From contig DYKS01000015.1 of NCBI GenBank assembly GCA_020722485.1, forward strand, positions 1 through 16,146: a DNA stretch of 16,146 nucleotides, given 5' to 3'. Both the position numbers and the translations under genes were made by a program. Source of the DNA: Candidatus Elulimicrobium sp. Its GTDB lineage: Bacteria; Patescibacteriota; Minisyncoccia; Moranbacterales; UBA9337. Below are positions 1 to 7,484 of the stretch, in pieces. The notes under the pieces were generated by a model. It did not search any database, was not told the DNA's origin, and saw nothing but the letters and a program-made list of their open reading frames with translations. How positions within the stretch are numbered: the first letter of the stretch is position 1; every line of letters starts with the position of its first letter.

Positions 1-26
1 TTTCCCAAAACAGCGAAAGTTGCGAT

Positions 27-100
27 TGGTGGAGATACCGGGAATTGAACCCGGAATTTAGCAATGCGAATGCTACGTTATACCGTTTAACTATATCCCC
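27..100 (-). tRNA. tRNA-Ala (anticodon CGC)
   Basis: The reverse complement folds as a complete cloverleaf. The acceptor stem pairs GGGGATA with TATCTCC and contains the G3-U70 wobble that is the identity element of alanine tRNAs. The D stem is GTTA/TAAC, the anticodon stem TAGCA/TGCTA with loop TTCGCAT (anticodon CGC, reading GCG), and the T arm CCGGG-TTCAATT-CCCGG. The discriminator is A and the 3' CCA is encoded (27-29). GCG codons are common in the neighbouring genes, so a dedicated CGC isoacceptor is plausible. It lies just downstream of comF on the same strand but has its own likely promoter. Confidence 0.95.
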
Positions 101-124
101 ATATTTTTTAATTCTTTCTTGGAA

Positions 125-152
125 AGTATAGCAAGAAAAAAGGAGAAATCAA
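125..152 (-). promoter_or_regulatory. Likely promoter of tRNA-Ala(CGC)
   Basis: On the minus strand, a -35-like TTGATT (147-152) is followed after 16 bases by TATACT (125-130), with an extended -10 TGC directly upstream (131-133). Transcription would begin near 118, about 18 bases before the tRNA 5' end. The -35 overlaps the comF stop codon, so the tRNA can be expressed independently of the clpC-comF operon. Confidence 0.6.
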
Positions 153-901
153 ATATTTTCTTTTTGTTTTTCGCGGGCGATAACCAACCCATAAACTTCT
201 TTGGCGCCGGCTTTTTTCAAAACACGAGCGCATTCAAATAAAGTGGATCCGCTGCTGGCGATATCATCAATCAATAAAATTTTTTTGTTTTTCAAAAAAG
301 CGCGCTTTTTCTTGTCCGAAGAAACAACAAAAGCGCCACGGATATTAGCGCGCCGCTTTTCTTTTTGTTTGATTTTCATTTGCGGAGAAGTTCGGCGGCG
401 GCGAAAAAGTAGATCATTCGCGACTGGAATTTCTAATCCGGGCGCTAATCGGCGGCTTAGAATCTTTGCCAATTCTTCCGCTTGATTAAATCCTCGCCAA
501 CGCAAGCGGTAAGGATGTAAAGGAACGGGAATAATGATTTCAGGCAGATTTGCTTCCGCTTGCCAGAAAACTTTTTCCAAAAGAATGGCCAGAGGAAAAG
601 CCAGTTCTTTTACAAAACGATATTTAAAATAGTGAACAGCTTGAACTAAAATTTCTTCTTTATCATAAAAAGAAGAAGATATTAATCCATCAATTTCTCT
701 TTGGTTGCGACATTTAAGACAAACTTTTCCTTGAGGAGTGATCACTTTTTGACAGAAAGGGCAAGTTTGTTCTTTTTTGACAGGAATACGTGCTAAACAC
801 TTTTCGCAAATCCAAATGCCTTCTTTACCGCAACCCAGACAACGAACAGGAAAAAGTGTGTCTAAGAAAAAGAGGTTCAATTTTTTTAATAAAGCGCGCA
901 T
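149..901 (-). CDS. comF: ComF-family phosphoribosyltransferase-like protein
   Basis: This 250-residue protein has the ComF layout. An N-terminal zinc-ribbon region carries two pairs of Cys-x2-Cys knuckles (C21/C24 with C32/C35, and C47/C50 with C61/C64). A type I phosphoribosyltransferase fold follows, with the family signature IPVPLHPYRLRWRGFNQAEELA region at about 124-145 and the PRPP-binding loop LLIDDIASSGSTL at 209-221. ComF proteins are cytosolic and linked to DNA uptake during natural transformation; their exact chemistry is not settled. The ATG overlaps the TAA of clpC by one base (TAATG), so translation is probably coupled to clpC; no Shine-Dalgarno site is visible. It ends in TGA. 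Length and motifs are typical and intact. Confidence 0.93.
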   Translation of the reverse strand: MRALLKKLNLFFLDTLFPVRCLGCGKEGIWICEKCLARIPVKKEQTCPFCQKVITPQGKVCLKCRNQREIDGLISSSFYDKEEILVQAVHYFKYRFVKELAFPLAILLEKVFWQAEANLPEIIIPVPLHPYRLRWRGFNQAEELAKILSRRLAPGLEIPVANDLLFRRRRTSPQMKIKQKEKRRANIRGAFVVSSDKKKRAFLKNKKILLIDDIASSGSTLFECARVLKKAGAKEVYGLVIAREKQKENI

Positions 902-3420
902 TAAAAGGTCTGAACGTCTATTTGATTTTTTGAAACGACTAATTTTAATCTTTTTTCTTTGGGTATTTTTTTCTCCAGTAATTTTTCGGCGATGGGATTT
1001 TCCACTAAATCGCGGATGTTTTTTCTGACATTGCGCGCTCCTTGTTCAAAAGAAAAACTTTTACGGGCAATAAATGTGGCAATAGAAGGAGTGAAAGATA
1101 ATTTTACTTTTTGTTTTTGTAAGCGGTTTTTTAATTTTTCTAATTCCGCCACCGCGATTTTTTCCAAGTCTTTTTCATTTAACGCGTTAAAAATGATAAT
1201 GTCATCCAAACGATTAAGGAGTTCCGGTTTGATTTGTTTTTTTATTTCTTCCAATACATTTTCTTTAACTGCGTTGAAATGTTGTTGGGCGGAAAATTTT
1301 TGTTTGGCTTCAAATCCGATTTTAGCGACGCGAGTGAAATCCGCGGTTCCTAAATTAGATGTGAGAATGATAATAGTATTTTTGAAACTAATTTTTTTGC
1401 CTTCCGCGTCTGAAAGAGAGCCATCTTCCAGAATTTGCAAAAGTAAATTAAAAACTTCCGGATGGGCTTTTTCAATTTCGTCAAACAAAACGACACTGTA
1501 AGGAACGCGACGGACTTTTTCCGTAAGCTCGCCTCCTTCGCCGTAGCCAACATAACCAGCTGGCGCGCCAATCAAACGCGAAACATTGTGTTTCTCCATA
1601 AACTCGCTCATATCCAAACGAATAAGAGCCGATGGATGCTGGAAAAATTCCTTGGCGATAGTTTGAGCGGTTAAAGTCTTGCCTACGCCAGTCGGTCCCA
1701 AAAACAAAAAAGATCCAATGGGACGATCGGGATCGGCTATACCGCTTTGAGAACGTAAAATGGAATTTTTAATTTTTGCTAACGCTTCTTTTTGGCCAAT
1801 AATTTTTGCGGAGAGGATTTTGTCCAGAGTTTGAATTTTTTCTGAAGAAGTGGCGGCGATTTTTTCCCATGGCAAGAAGGACATTGCCGCGACAGATTTT
1901 TGAATGTCAGCGACGGTAATAATGATTGGATTTTTTTTCTCTTCCGCCAAACGTTCATCTTTTATTCGTTTAATTTCTTTTTTGATCTGCCATTCTTTTT
2001 CTTGCCAGCGGGAAGCTTCCTCGTAATTTTCAATTTTTAACAAAGCTTCTTTTTTGGCGGCGATTTTTCTTTCTTCGTTTTCTAAGGTTTTAATTTTTTT
2101 ATTAAACCAATTGGCGGAACTTTTATTTCGCGCATTGGCGGCGGCTTCATCCAAAACGTCAATCGCTTTATCTGGCAAAAATCTTTCGGGAATATATTTT
2201 TCACTTAGTTCCACGGCGTTTTCCAGAGCGTCCTTTTCAATGAAGACATTGTGAAATTTTTCGTAAGCTTTTTTTAACCCCGCCAAAATCATTTTAGTTT
2301 CTTTAATACTTGGTTCCGCGATTTCTACTTTTTGGAAACGTCGTTCTAACGCGGCATCTTTTTCAATATACCTTTTATATTCTTTGAAAGTGGTAGCGCC
2401 GATACATTTTATTTCTCCGCGCGAAAGCGCCGGTTTTAGAATATTGGCTGCGTCTAATCCGCCAGTGGTGTTTCCGGTTCCAATCAAAGAATGAATTTCA
2501 TCAATAAATAAAATAACTTTCTGGTTGGCGGCCTCGGCGATTATATTTTTTAGGCGTTCTTCAAATTCTCCGCGAAAATTAGTTCCGGCCACTAAAAGCG
2601 CTAAATCCAAAGACAATATTTCTTTATCTAGAAATTCCGCCGGTACTTCGCCAGTGTTGATTTTTTGCGCCAATCCTTCCACTAGCGCCGTTTTACCTAC
2701 ACCCGGTTCTCCTAAAAGAAGCGGATTGTTTTTGTTTTTTCTTCCCAGAATTTGAATTATTCGTTCTAGCTCTTTGTCTCGTCCAATCATTATATGGTCT
2801 TCGCGGGCGCTTTTTTCATTAAGGTTAAGGCAGAATTCTTTTAAATAGGAATTTTTTTTCAAGCGAGAAGGCATACCGGTCTTATTGCCAAAGAAAGGAA
2901 TATTGAGAGATTCAGAGAGATTTTTAAGGAAATTTTCATCTAAAGGAAAACTAATTGTTTTGGGTTTGCTTTTTCTTTTGCTGGTTGACATTTTATTTGG
3001 ACGGTGAGATTGTTTGAGAATTTTTTGAATTTTTTCAGAAGGAGATTCAATAAGCGCGTAAACCAAATGTTCCGTTCCTACATAAGGATAATTCATTTTC
3101 CCGGCTAAATAATAAGCGCGGGTAATGACTGTTATCGTTTCGTGGAAAAGAGTTAGTTTGGAAAAATTGTCGAGATTAATTAATTTGTTTTTATTTTTAG
3201 TTTTATTAAGAAAGTTAAATGCTTGATCAATTACATTTCTTTGAACACCCATATCTTTTAAGAGATTGCTACCGAGACTGCCTTTTTCTAAATAGATAGC
3301 TAAGAAAAGATGTTCTGGAAGAACAACAGACGATTCATAAAAATTGGCGATTTTTGATGCCTCTCTGATGCTTTTTTTAGCATGTTCGGTAAGTTTTTGA
3401 GATATTTCTTTGCTTAACAT
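901..3420 (-). CDS. clpC: ClpC-type AAA+ ATPase, chaperone subunit of the Clp protease
   Basis: At 839 residues this is a full-length class I Clp/Hsp100 unfoldase. It has an N-terminal Clp repeat domain (about 1-145) and a first AAA+ module with Walker A GEPGVGKT (237-244), Walker B VILFIDE (302-308) and arginine finger region ALERRF (357-362). A short charged, UVR-like coiled middle segment follows (about 440-495). The second AAA+ module has Walker A GPTGVGKT (575-582), Walker B VVLFDE (643-648) and sensor-2 GARNVRK (794-800). The tripeptide IGF at 701-703 sits where ClpP-binding loops carry IGF/VGF, so it probably feeds substrates to ClpP; ClpB-type disaggregases lack this loop. clpP is not in the window. 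It is the first gene of an operon with comF and has a strong promoter upstream. Confidence 0.95.
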   Translation of the reverse strand: MLSKEISQKLTEHAKKSIREASKIANFYESSVVLPEHLFLAIYLEKGSLGSNLLKDMGVQRNVIDQAFNFLNKTKNKNKLINLDNFSKLTLFHETITVITRAYYLAGKMNYPYVGTEHLVYALIESPSEKIQKILKQSHRPNKMSTSKRKSKPKTISFPLDENFLKNLSESLNIPFFGNKTGMPSRLKKNSYLKEFCLNLNEKSAREDHIMIGRDKELERIIQILGRKNKNNPLLLGEPGVGKTALVEGLAQKINTGEVPAEFLDKEILSLDLALLVAGTNFRGEFEERLKNIIAEAANQKVILFIDEIHSLIGTGNTTGGLDAANILKPALSRGEIKCIGATTFKEYKRYIEKDAALERRFQKVEIAEPSIKETKMILAGLKKAYEKFHNVFIEKDALENAVELSEKYIPERFLPDKAIDVLDEAAANARNKSSANWFNKKIKTLENEERKIAAKKEALLKIENYEEASRWQEKEWQIKKEIKRIKDERLAEEKKNPIIITVADIQKSVAAMSFLPWEKIAATSSEKIQTLDKILSAKIIGQKEALAKIKNSILRSQSGIADPDRPIGSFLFLGPTGVGKTLTAQTIAKEFFQHPSALIRLDMSEFMEKHNVSRLIGAPAGYVGYGEGGELTEKVRRVPYSVVLFDEIEKAHPEVFNLLLQILEDGSLSDAEGKKISFKNTIIILTSNLGTADFTRVAKIGFEAKQKFSAQQHFNAVKENVLEEIKKQIKPELLNRLDDIIIFNALNEKDLEKIAVAELEKLKNRLQKQKVKLSFTPSIATFIARKSFSFEQGARNVRKNIRDLVENPIAEKLLEKKIPKEKRLKLVVSKNQIDVQTF

Positions 3421-3439
3421 AAAAAAATTGTGCTAAAAT
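3410..3439 (+). promoter_or_regulatory. Weak candidate promoter of ruvX
   Basis: The best plus-strand candidate upstream of ruvX is an extended -10, TGC-TAAAAT (TAAAAT at 3434-3439), with a poor -35 TTGCTT (3410-3415) 18 bases upstream, inside the clpC start region. The transcript would start near 3446 and overlap the divergent clpC leader. Confidence 0.35.
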
Positions 3440-3455
3440 GAAAATAATCTTTCAT
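3438..3455. repeat. Short inverted repeat in the clpC leader
   Basis: ATGAAA (3438-3443) and TTTCAT (3450-3455) form a perfect 6-base inverted repeat with a 6-base spacer, lying at roughly +3 to +20 of the predicted clpC transcript. It also overlaps a weak candidate promoter for ruvX. It could be an operator, but short AT-rich palindromes occur by chance in such sequence. Confidence 0.3.
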
Positions 3456-3464
3456 CTAAATAAT

Positions 3465-3492
3465 TTTATATTTTTTAACCTTAAAATGTCAA
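3465..3492 (-). promoter_or_regulatory. Promoter of clpC-comF
   Basis: On the minus strand, a perfect -35 TTGACA (3487-3492) is separated by 16 bases from -10 TATAAA (3465-3470). Transcription would start near 3458, leaving a leader of about 38 bases before the clpC ATG. No full CIRCE element is present, so HrcA control is not supported. Confidence 0.75.
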
Positions 3493-3505
3493 ATTAGTTT
3501 AGTTT

Positions 3506-3925
3506 ATGGAAAAAGAAAACAGAGAAGAAAAATATTTAGGGATCGATTGGGGCGCGCGCGATGTTGGGTTGGCTTTAGCGGATAAAGAAACACGGGTGGC
3601 TTCCGCTTATTCCACCTTGAAAAATGATTGGAATTTATTGGAAAATTTAGCTCAGATTATCGGGCGAGAAGAAATTAGCGTGGTGGTTATCGGAATTCCT
3701 TTTTATATAAATAAAGAAGATGTTGTCTATGAAGGAGAAAAACTAGGAAACTTGTTAAAAGAAAAATTAGGAATTAAAGTTTTTTATCAAAACGAAATGT
3801 TTACTACTAAAATAGCGCAAAATCTACTGATTAAAAAAGGCGTGAAAAAAATTAAACGTTACGATGATCAAGAAGCGGCGCGCATAATTTTACAAGATTG
3901 GTTAGATAAAGCAATTGAAACTTAA
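3506..3925 (+). CDS. ruvX: RuvX/YqgF-family Holliday junction resolvase-like nuclease
   Basis: This 139-residue protein is the usual length for RuvX, an RNase H-fold protein linked to pre-16S rRNA 5' processing and Holliday junction resolution. It opens with LGIDWGARDVGLAL (11-24; family form GxDxGxxRxG), so D14 is the first catalytic acid. NEMFTT (96-101) supplies the second acid at E97, where most homologues have DERLTT. YDDQEAARIIL (119-129) supplies the last acid at D120 or D121. The VIGIP strand (61-65) matches the usual VGLP, but the loop after it is short. The start follows an AT-rich leader without a ribosome binding site and is set by the family N-terminus. It is divergent from clpC; the end of the gene contains the -35 of the next promoter. 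Confidence 0.9.
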   Translation: MEKENREEKYLGIDWGARDVGLALADKETRVASAYSTLKNDWNLLENLAQIIGREEISVVVIGIPFYINKEDVVYEGEKLGNLLKEKLGIKVFYQNEMFTTKIAQNLLIKKGVKKIKRYDDQEAARIILQDWLDKAIET

Positions 3926-3942
3926 TTTTTTTATGCTATAAT
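3915..3942 (+). promoter_or_regulatory. Strong promoter upstream of the glycosyltransferase
   Basis: TTGAAA (3915-3920), a 16-base spacer and TATAAT (3937-3942) preceded by the extended element TGC (3934-3936). The -35 lies inside the last codons of ruvX. Transcription near 3949 would give a leader of about 155 bases before the glycosyltransferase start at 4105. Confidence 0.75.
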
Positions 3943-3984
3943 AAAGAAATTAAAGGAAATAAATAATTTTTTATTTGATTAGTG

Positions 3985-4013
3985 TTGTTTATAAAATTTT
4001 TTAAAAGTATAAA
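3985..4013 (+). promoter_or_regulatory. Possible second promoter within the repeat-like GTGTTGTTTA motif
   Basis: TTGTTT (3985-3990) is followed after exactly 17 bases by TATAAA (4008-4013). The -35 is part of the motif AGTGTTGTTTA (3981-3991), which recurs in other intergenic regions here. If used, the transcript would start near 4020, about 85 bases before the glycosyltransferase. Confidence 0.4.
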
Positions 4014-4104
4014 TAACATTGGAAGTTTGTATAAATAATTATATAAATAGTTTTTTAAATTTATTCTTTTGTCAAAGATGGCAAAGGAAAAATAAAAATA
4101 AAAA

Positions 4105-4863
4105 ATGGAACAAGAAATTTATTTATCAGTAATTATTCCCGCTTATCGAGAAAGCGAGCGAATCGGTCGTAATTTATTAGAGATACAAGATTATTTAGTG
4201 ACTAAAAATTATAGCTATGAAATTTTGGTTATTACGGACGGTTCGCCCGACAATACCGCTGAAATTGCCCGTAATTATCAAGAGAGAATTAAAAATTTGC
4301 GCGTGATAGAGAATAAAGAAAATCACGGCAAAGGATATGTAGTGCGACAAGGTTTATTGGAAGCGCGCGGAGAATATCGGGTTTTTTTAGATGCGGACGG
4401 ATCCACTTCTATTACTCACTTAGATAAATTTTTGCCGGAAGCGGAAAATGGCAATGATGTAGTGATCGGATCGCGAGATATTGCTGGCGCTTTTATCCAA
4501 ATTCATCAGCCAAAATATCGAGAAATTATGGGGGATATGGGAAACTGGGCAATTCGTTTAGTATTAGGATTATGGAATTATCCAGATACGCAGTGCGGTT
4601 TTAAACTTTTAAATGCTCAAGCTGCCGAAGAAGTGGCAAAAAGAATGGTAGTGGATCGATTTGGTTTTGATTTTGAATTGATTATTCTAGCGAAAAAATT
4701 GGGTTTTAAAATTAAACAAATGCCGGTGCGTTGGCTTAATGAAGAAGGTTCCACGGTTGGATTGTTTGGGCCTAACGGTTTCATTCAAGTGCTTATTGAT
4801 TTATTTAAAACTAAATTTAGGTTGTTAACTGGAAAATATAATTTGAAAAATAAAAATAAGTAA
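4105..4863 (+). CDS. GT2 glycosyltransferase, dolichyl/polyprenyl-phosphate glucose synthase-like
   Basis: This 252-residue GT-A fold enzyme belongs to glycosyltransferase family 2. It begins with the nucleotide-sugar strand VIIPAYRES (9-17). It has ITDGSPDN (43-50), NHGKG (73-77), the metal-binding DADGS (96-100; DxD at D96/D98), GSRD (122-125) and the acceptor-side block DTQCGFKLL (161-169) with FDFEL (188-192). The last two blocks are typical of Alg5-type enzymes that transfer glucose from UDP-glucose to a polyprenyl phosphate. There is no C-terminal membrane domain, so it is a soluble or peripheral enzyme; the lipid carrier and sugar are inferred from family resemblance. galT follows after 23 bases, which suggests a shared sugar-nucleotide task. 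No well-placed ribosome binding site is seen before the ATG. Confidence 0.88.
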   Translation: MEQEIYLSVIIPAYRESERIGRNLLEIQDYLVTKNYSYEILVITDGSPDNTAEIARNYQERIKNLRVIENKENHGKGYVVRQGLLEARGEYRVFLDADGSTSITHLDKFLPEAENGNDVVIGSRDIAGAFIQIHQPKYREIMGDMGNWAIRLVLGLWNYPDTQCGFKLLNAQAAEEVAKRMVVDRFGFDFELIILAKKLGFKIKQMPVRWLNEEGSTVGLFGPNGFIQVLIDLFKTKFRLLTGKYNLKNKNK

Positions 4864-4874
4864 AATAAAAAATA

Positions 4875-4882
4875 AAAAAGGA
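4875..4882 (+). promoter_or_regulatory. Ribosome binding site of galT
   Basis: AAAAAGGA ends four bases before the galT ATG at 4887. It is the clearest Shine-Dalgarno-like site in the window, where most other starts have only A/T tracts. Confidence 0.5.
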
Positions 4883-4886
4883 AAAA

Positions 4887-5945
4887 ATGGAAATAAAAAT
4901 AAATAATAAAAAAGAAAATAAACCAGAAAACAATAAAGGATTTTCAGAATTACGTCAAGATTTAGTGACTGGCGATTGGGTGGTGATTGCTACCGGACGA
5001 TCCAAGCGGCCGGAAGATTTCTTTGCTGTTAAAAGTGAAGATAAAAATGAAGAACGTAATAATGATAATGGTGAAGATTGTCTTTTTTGCGATCCGGAAA
5101 AATCTGGGCAGGAAAAAGATGTTTTGATTTATCGTCGTTCTGATGGAGAATGGACATTGAGAGTTTTTCCTAATAAATATCCGGCTTTTTCCCGCGCTAA
5201 AATTCCTCGTCCAATAGAGAAAGGACCTTATTTTGCGATGACGGGTGTTGGTTATCATGAAGTGGTAGTTACGCGAGATCATTATCGTCATTTAGCGCTT
5301 ATGGAAAAAGAAGAAGTAGCGGAAGTTTTTGATGCGTTTGCTGATCGGTATTTGGATTTAATGAATAAAAAAAGCGTTAATTATATTAGTATTTTTCACA
5401 ATCATGGCAAGGAAGCTGGCGCGTCCATTGCTCATCCTCACTCGCAAATTATCGCTATTCCGGTAATTTCTCCTTATATTAATTTGGAATTAAAAGGCGC
5501 GGAATCTTATTGGCGCGCTAACAAAGAATGCGTTTATTGCGCGATGGTGAATTACGAGAAAGAAAGCGGCGAAAGAATTGTTTGTGAAAATGATGAATTT
5601 ATCGCTTTTTGTCCTTTCGCTAGTCGCGTCGCGTTTGAAGTGTGGGTGATGCCTAAAAAGCACACTCCTTATTTTGAAAGAATAAACGACGAAAGCAAGT
5701 TGAAATTGGCGGAGGTTTTTCAAAAATCCTTGAACTCCATTTATAAAGGGTTAAATAATCCTCCTTTCAATTTTTATATTCATACAGCTCCTTGTGATGG
5801 CAAGGATTACCATCATTTTCATTGGCACATAGAAATTCTGCCGCACACCGCCATTTGGGCCGGCTTTGAACTGCAAACCGGTATTGAAATTTCCACTATT
5901 CAGCCGGAAAAAGCGGCGGAATATTTGCGAAAGCAACAAATTTAA
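4887..5945 (+). CDS. galT: GalT-family hexose-1-phosphate nucleotidylyltransferase
   Basis: This 352-residue HIT-superfamily enzyme carries both GalT halves. Known members swap a nucleotidyl group between UDP-glucose and galactose-1-phosphate through a nucleotidylated histidine. The metal site is indicated by C65/C68 (CLFC), H124 and the His of the active loop. The catalytic motif is HPHSQ (183-187) with H185 as the expected nucleophile. A second CxxC is at C215/C218, and the C-terminal block DYHHFHWHIEILP (307-319) is typical. Escherichia coli GalT has HPHGQ; the Ser variant also occurs in GalT-like enzymes of other specificity, including ADP-glucose phosphorylase-type proteins, so the substrate is not certain. 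A good AAAGGA site fixes the start. It probably shares a transcript with the upstream glycosyltransferase. Confidence 0.92.
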   Translation: MEIKINNKKENKPENNKGFSELRQDLVTGDWVVIATGRSKRPEDFFAVKSEDKNEERNNDNGEDCLFCDPEKSGQEKDVLIYRRSDGEWTLRVFPNKYPAFSRAKIPRPIEKGPYFAMTGVGYHEVVVTRDHYRHLALMEKEEVAEVFDAFADRYLDLMNKKSVNYISIFHNHGKEAGASIAHPHSQIIAIPVISPYINLELKGAESYWRANKECVYCAMVNYEKESGERIVCENDEFIAFCPFASRVAFEVWVMPKKHTPYFERINDESKLKLAEVFQKSLNSIYKGLNNPPFNFYIHTAPCDGKDYHHFHWHIEILPHTAIWAGFELQTGIEISTIQPEKAAEYLRKQQI

Positions 5946-6072
5946 AATTTGATTATCGCGGTGAAAAAATAATTCAAAGGCACTCGGTTTTTAAATTTTA
6001 AAGATTTTATTTATATTCATTTTAAATATATTCATTAAAAATTTACGATTTTGAATTTATAATTTAATTTTT

Positions 6073-6552
6073 ATGCATGATTTGATTGTCAATTGGTTTT
6101 CTAGTTTTCCCAAAGAGTGGGCGACATTTTTAGTCGCTTTAATTCCTATTACTGAGTTGAGAGCATCCATTCCTTTGGCTTATAATGGTTTTGGGATGAG
6201 TTCTTTTTCTGCTTGGTTTTATTCTGTGATGGGAACTTTTTTCGCGATGGTTCTGATTGTTTCGGTTTTAGATCCAATTGCCGGTTTTTTGTCTCGGCGC
6301 TTTGTTTTTTTTCAGAAATTTTTTACTTGGTTATTTGAACACACTCGCCGGCGCGCTAATGGCAAAATGGAAAAATATGGCGAATGGGCTATTTTTATTT
6401 TGGCGGCTACGCCTGTGCCGCTTTTAGGCGGGATGACTGGAGCGTTAGCCGCTTTCGTTTTTGGAGTCGCGTTGAAAAAATCTTTGCCACTTTTGCTTTT
6501 AGGAACAATGGTGTCTGGAGGAATTGTGCTTTTGATAACGATGTATTTGTAA
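6073..6552 (+). CDS. Small multidrug export family (COG2426-like) membrane protein
   Basis: This 159-residue hydrophobic protein has about four membrane segments: roughly 15-36, 45-75, 104-132 and 138-158. The re-entrant-type motif ITELRASIPLA (26-36) and the second-half block GEWAIFILAATPVPLLGG (103-120) resemble Pfam Sm_multidrug_ex (COG2426), a poorly studied family related in architecture to DedA/SNARE-associated proteins. Export of small drugs is only the family label; no substrate can be read from the sequence. A basic cytoplasmic stretch (RRR around 92-94) separates the halves. A TATAAT (6058-6063) lies only ten bases before the ATG and no Shine-Dalgarno is present, so a near-leaderless mRNA is possible, though no good -35 supports it. 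tpiA follows after 51 bases. Confidence 0.8.
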   Translation: MHDLIVNWFSSFPKEWATFLVALIPITELRASIPLAYNGFGMSSFSAWFYSVMGTFFAMVLIVSVLDPIAGFLSRRFVFFQKFFTWLFEHTRRRANGKMEKYGEWAIFILAATPVPLLGGMTGALAAFVFGVALKKSLPLLLLGTMVSGGIVLLITMYL

Positions 6553-6603
6553 TAAGCTATTTATAATTATTTTTAATCAGGAGATTTATTGAAGTGAAAT
6601 GAT

Positions 6604-7374
6604 ATGAAAAAATTGCTTATCGGAAATTTAAAAATGAATTTATTAAGTCCGACTGAACGGGAAGATTTTTTGAAATTATTCAAAGAAGAAATAAAAAAAA
6701 GCGATTTAAAAAATACGGAAATCGTGATGTGTCCAAGCGCGGTTCATTTAGAAAAATTCGTCGAATATTTTCGGAAAAATGGAATTGACGCGCAGGTGGG
6801 AGCGCAAAATGTTTTTTGGAAACGCGAAGGAGCGTATACGGGTGAAATTTCTCCTCGAATGATTTCTAATTTGGGAGCGAAATGGTCTTTGGTTGGACAT
6901 AGCGAACGTCGGATTTATTTGGGAGAAACAGATGAAATGATCAATTTTAAAATCAAAGAAATTTTGAAAAATGGACTCAAAACGATTTTTTGTGTCGGAG
7001 AAAACGAAGATGAGAGACGCGCCGGGCTAATTCAAAAAGTGCTCGCGCGTCAAATAACTGTTGGCTTGAGAGATGTTCTTTATTTTTCTCTGGAAAAAAT
7101 AATTTTAGCTTATGAACCAGTTTGGGCGATTGGAACAGGAAAAACTCCTTCTGTCAATGATATAATGGAAGCGCGTCTTCTTATTAAAAAAACCATAGCC
7201 GAGAAATACGGCTTGAAAACAGCGGAAAAAATTCAAATTGTTTATGGTGGATCGGTATCCGCTGCTAACGTTACCGATGTTTGTTTAAAGACGGGAATGG
7301 ACGGAGTTTTAGTTGGTGGCGCCAGTTTAGATCAGTGGGAATTTTTAAAAATAGCGAAAAAAATTGATGGTTAG
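6604..7374 (+). CDS. tpiA: Triosephosphate isomerase
   Basis: This 256-residue TIM-barrel enzyme interconverts dihydroxyacetone phosphate and glyceraldehyde 3-phosphate. Catalytic residues are all present: N8 and K10 in GNLKMN (7-12), H99 in VGHSERR (97-103) and the base E171 in AYEPVWAIGTG (169-179), followed by the phosphate-gripping loop 6. Phosphate contacts YGGS (214-217) and LVGGASL (236-242) are intact. The usual Trp of GNWKMN is Leu9, an uncommon but non-catalytic change. The ATG at 6604 is preceded by CAGGAG at 6578-6583, which is rather far (20 bases); an in-frame TTG upstream runs into a stop, so 6604 is the best start. It likely shares a transcript with the preceding membrane protein gene and supplies a step of lower glycolysis together with fba and gap nearby. 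Confidence 0.96.
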   Translation: MKKLLIGNLKMNLLSPTEREDFLKLFKEEIKKSDLKNTEIVMCPSAVHLEKFVEYFRKNGIDAQVGAQNVFWKREGAYTGEISPRMISNLGAKWSLVGHSERRIYLGETDEMINFKIKEILKNGLKTIFCVGENEDERRAGLIQKVLARQITVGLRDVLYFSLEKIILAYEPVWAIGTGKTPSVNDIMEARLLIKKTIAEKYGLKTAEKIQIVYGGSVSAANVTDVCLKTGMDGVLVGGASLDQWEFLKIAKKIDG

Positions 7375-7484
7375 TTTTTTAAGCGCTGTAAATTTTTTGC
7401 GAGTAAACTATTTTATTTTAGATTGATAAATTTTTTGTTGGTAATATTGATATTTTTTAATAATTTAATTTGTAAGAAAGTTTT

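Noticed and set aside
1..26. Any feature left of the tRNA-Ala(CGC)
   Set aside because: Only 26 bases with no recognisable signal.
3421..3440. CIRCE operator in front of clpC
   Set aside because: Only TTAGCAC, resembling one half-site, is present on the minus strand; the matching GAGTGCTAA arm at the right spacing is absent.
4079..4096. Mini-ORF ATG-GCA-AAG-GAA-AAA-TAA just before the glycosyltransferase
   Set aside because: Five codons in an A-rich leader; no ribosome binding site or other support.
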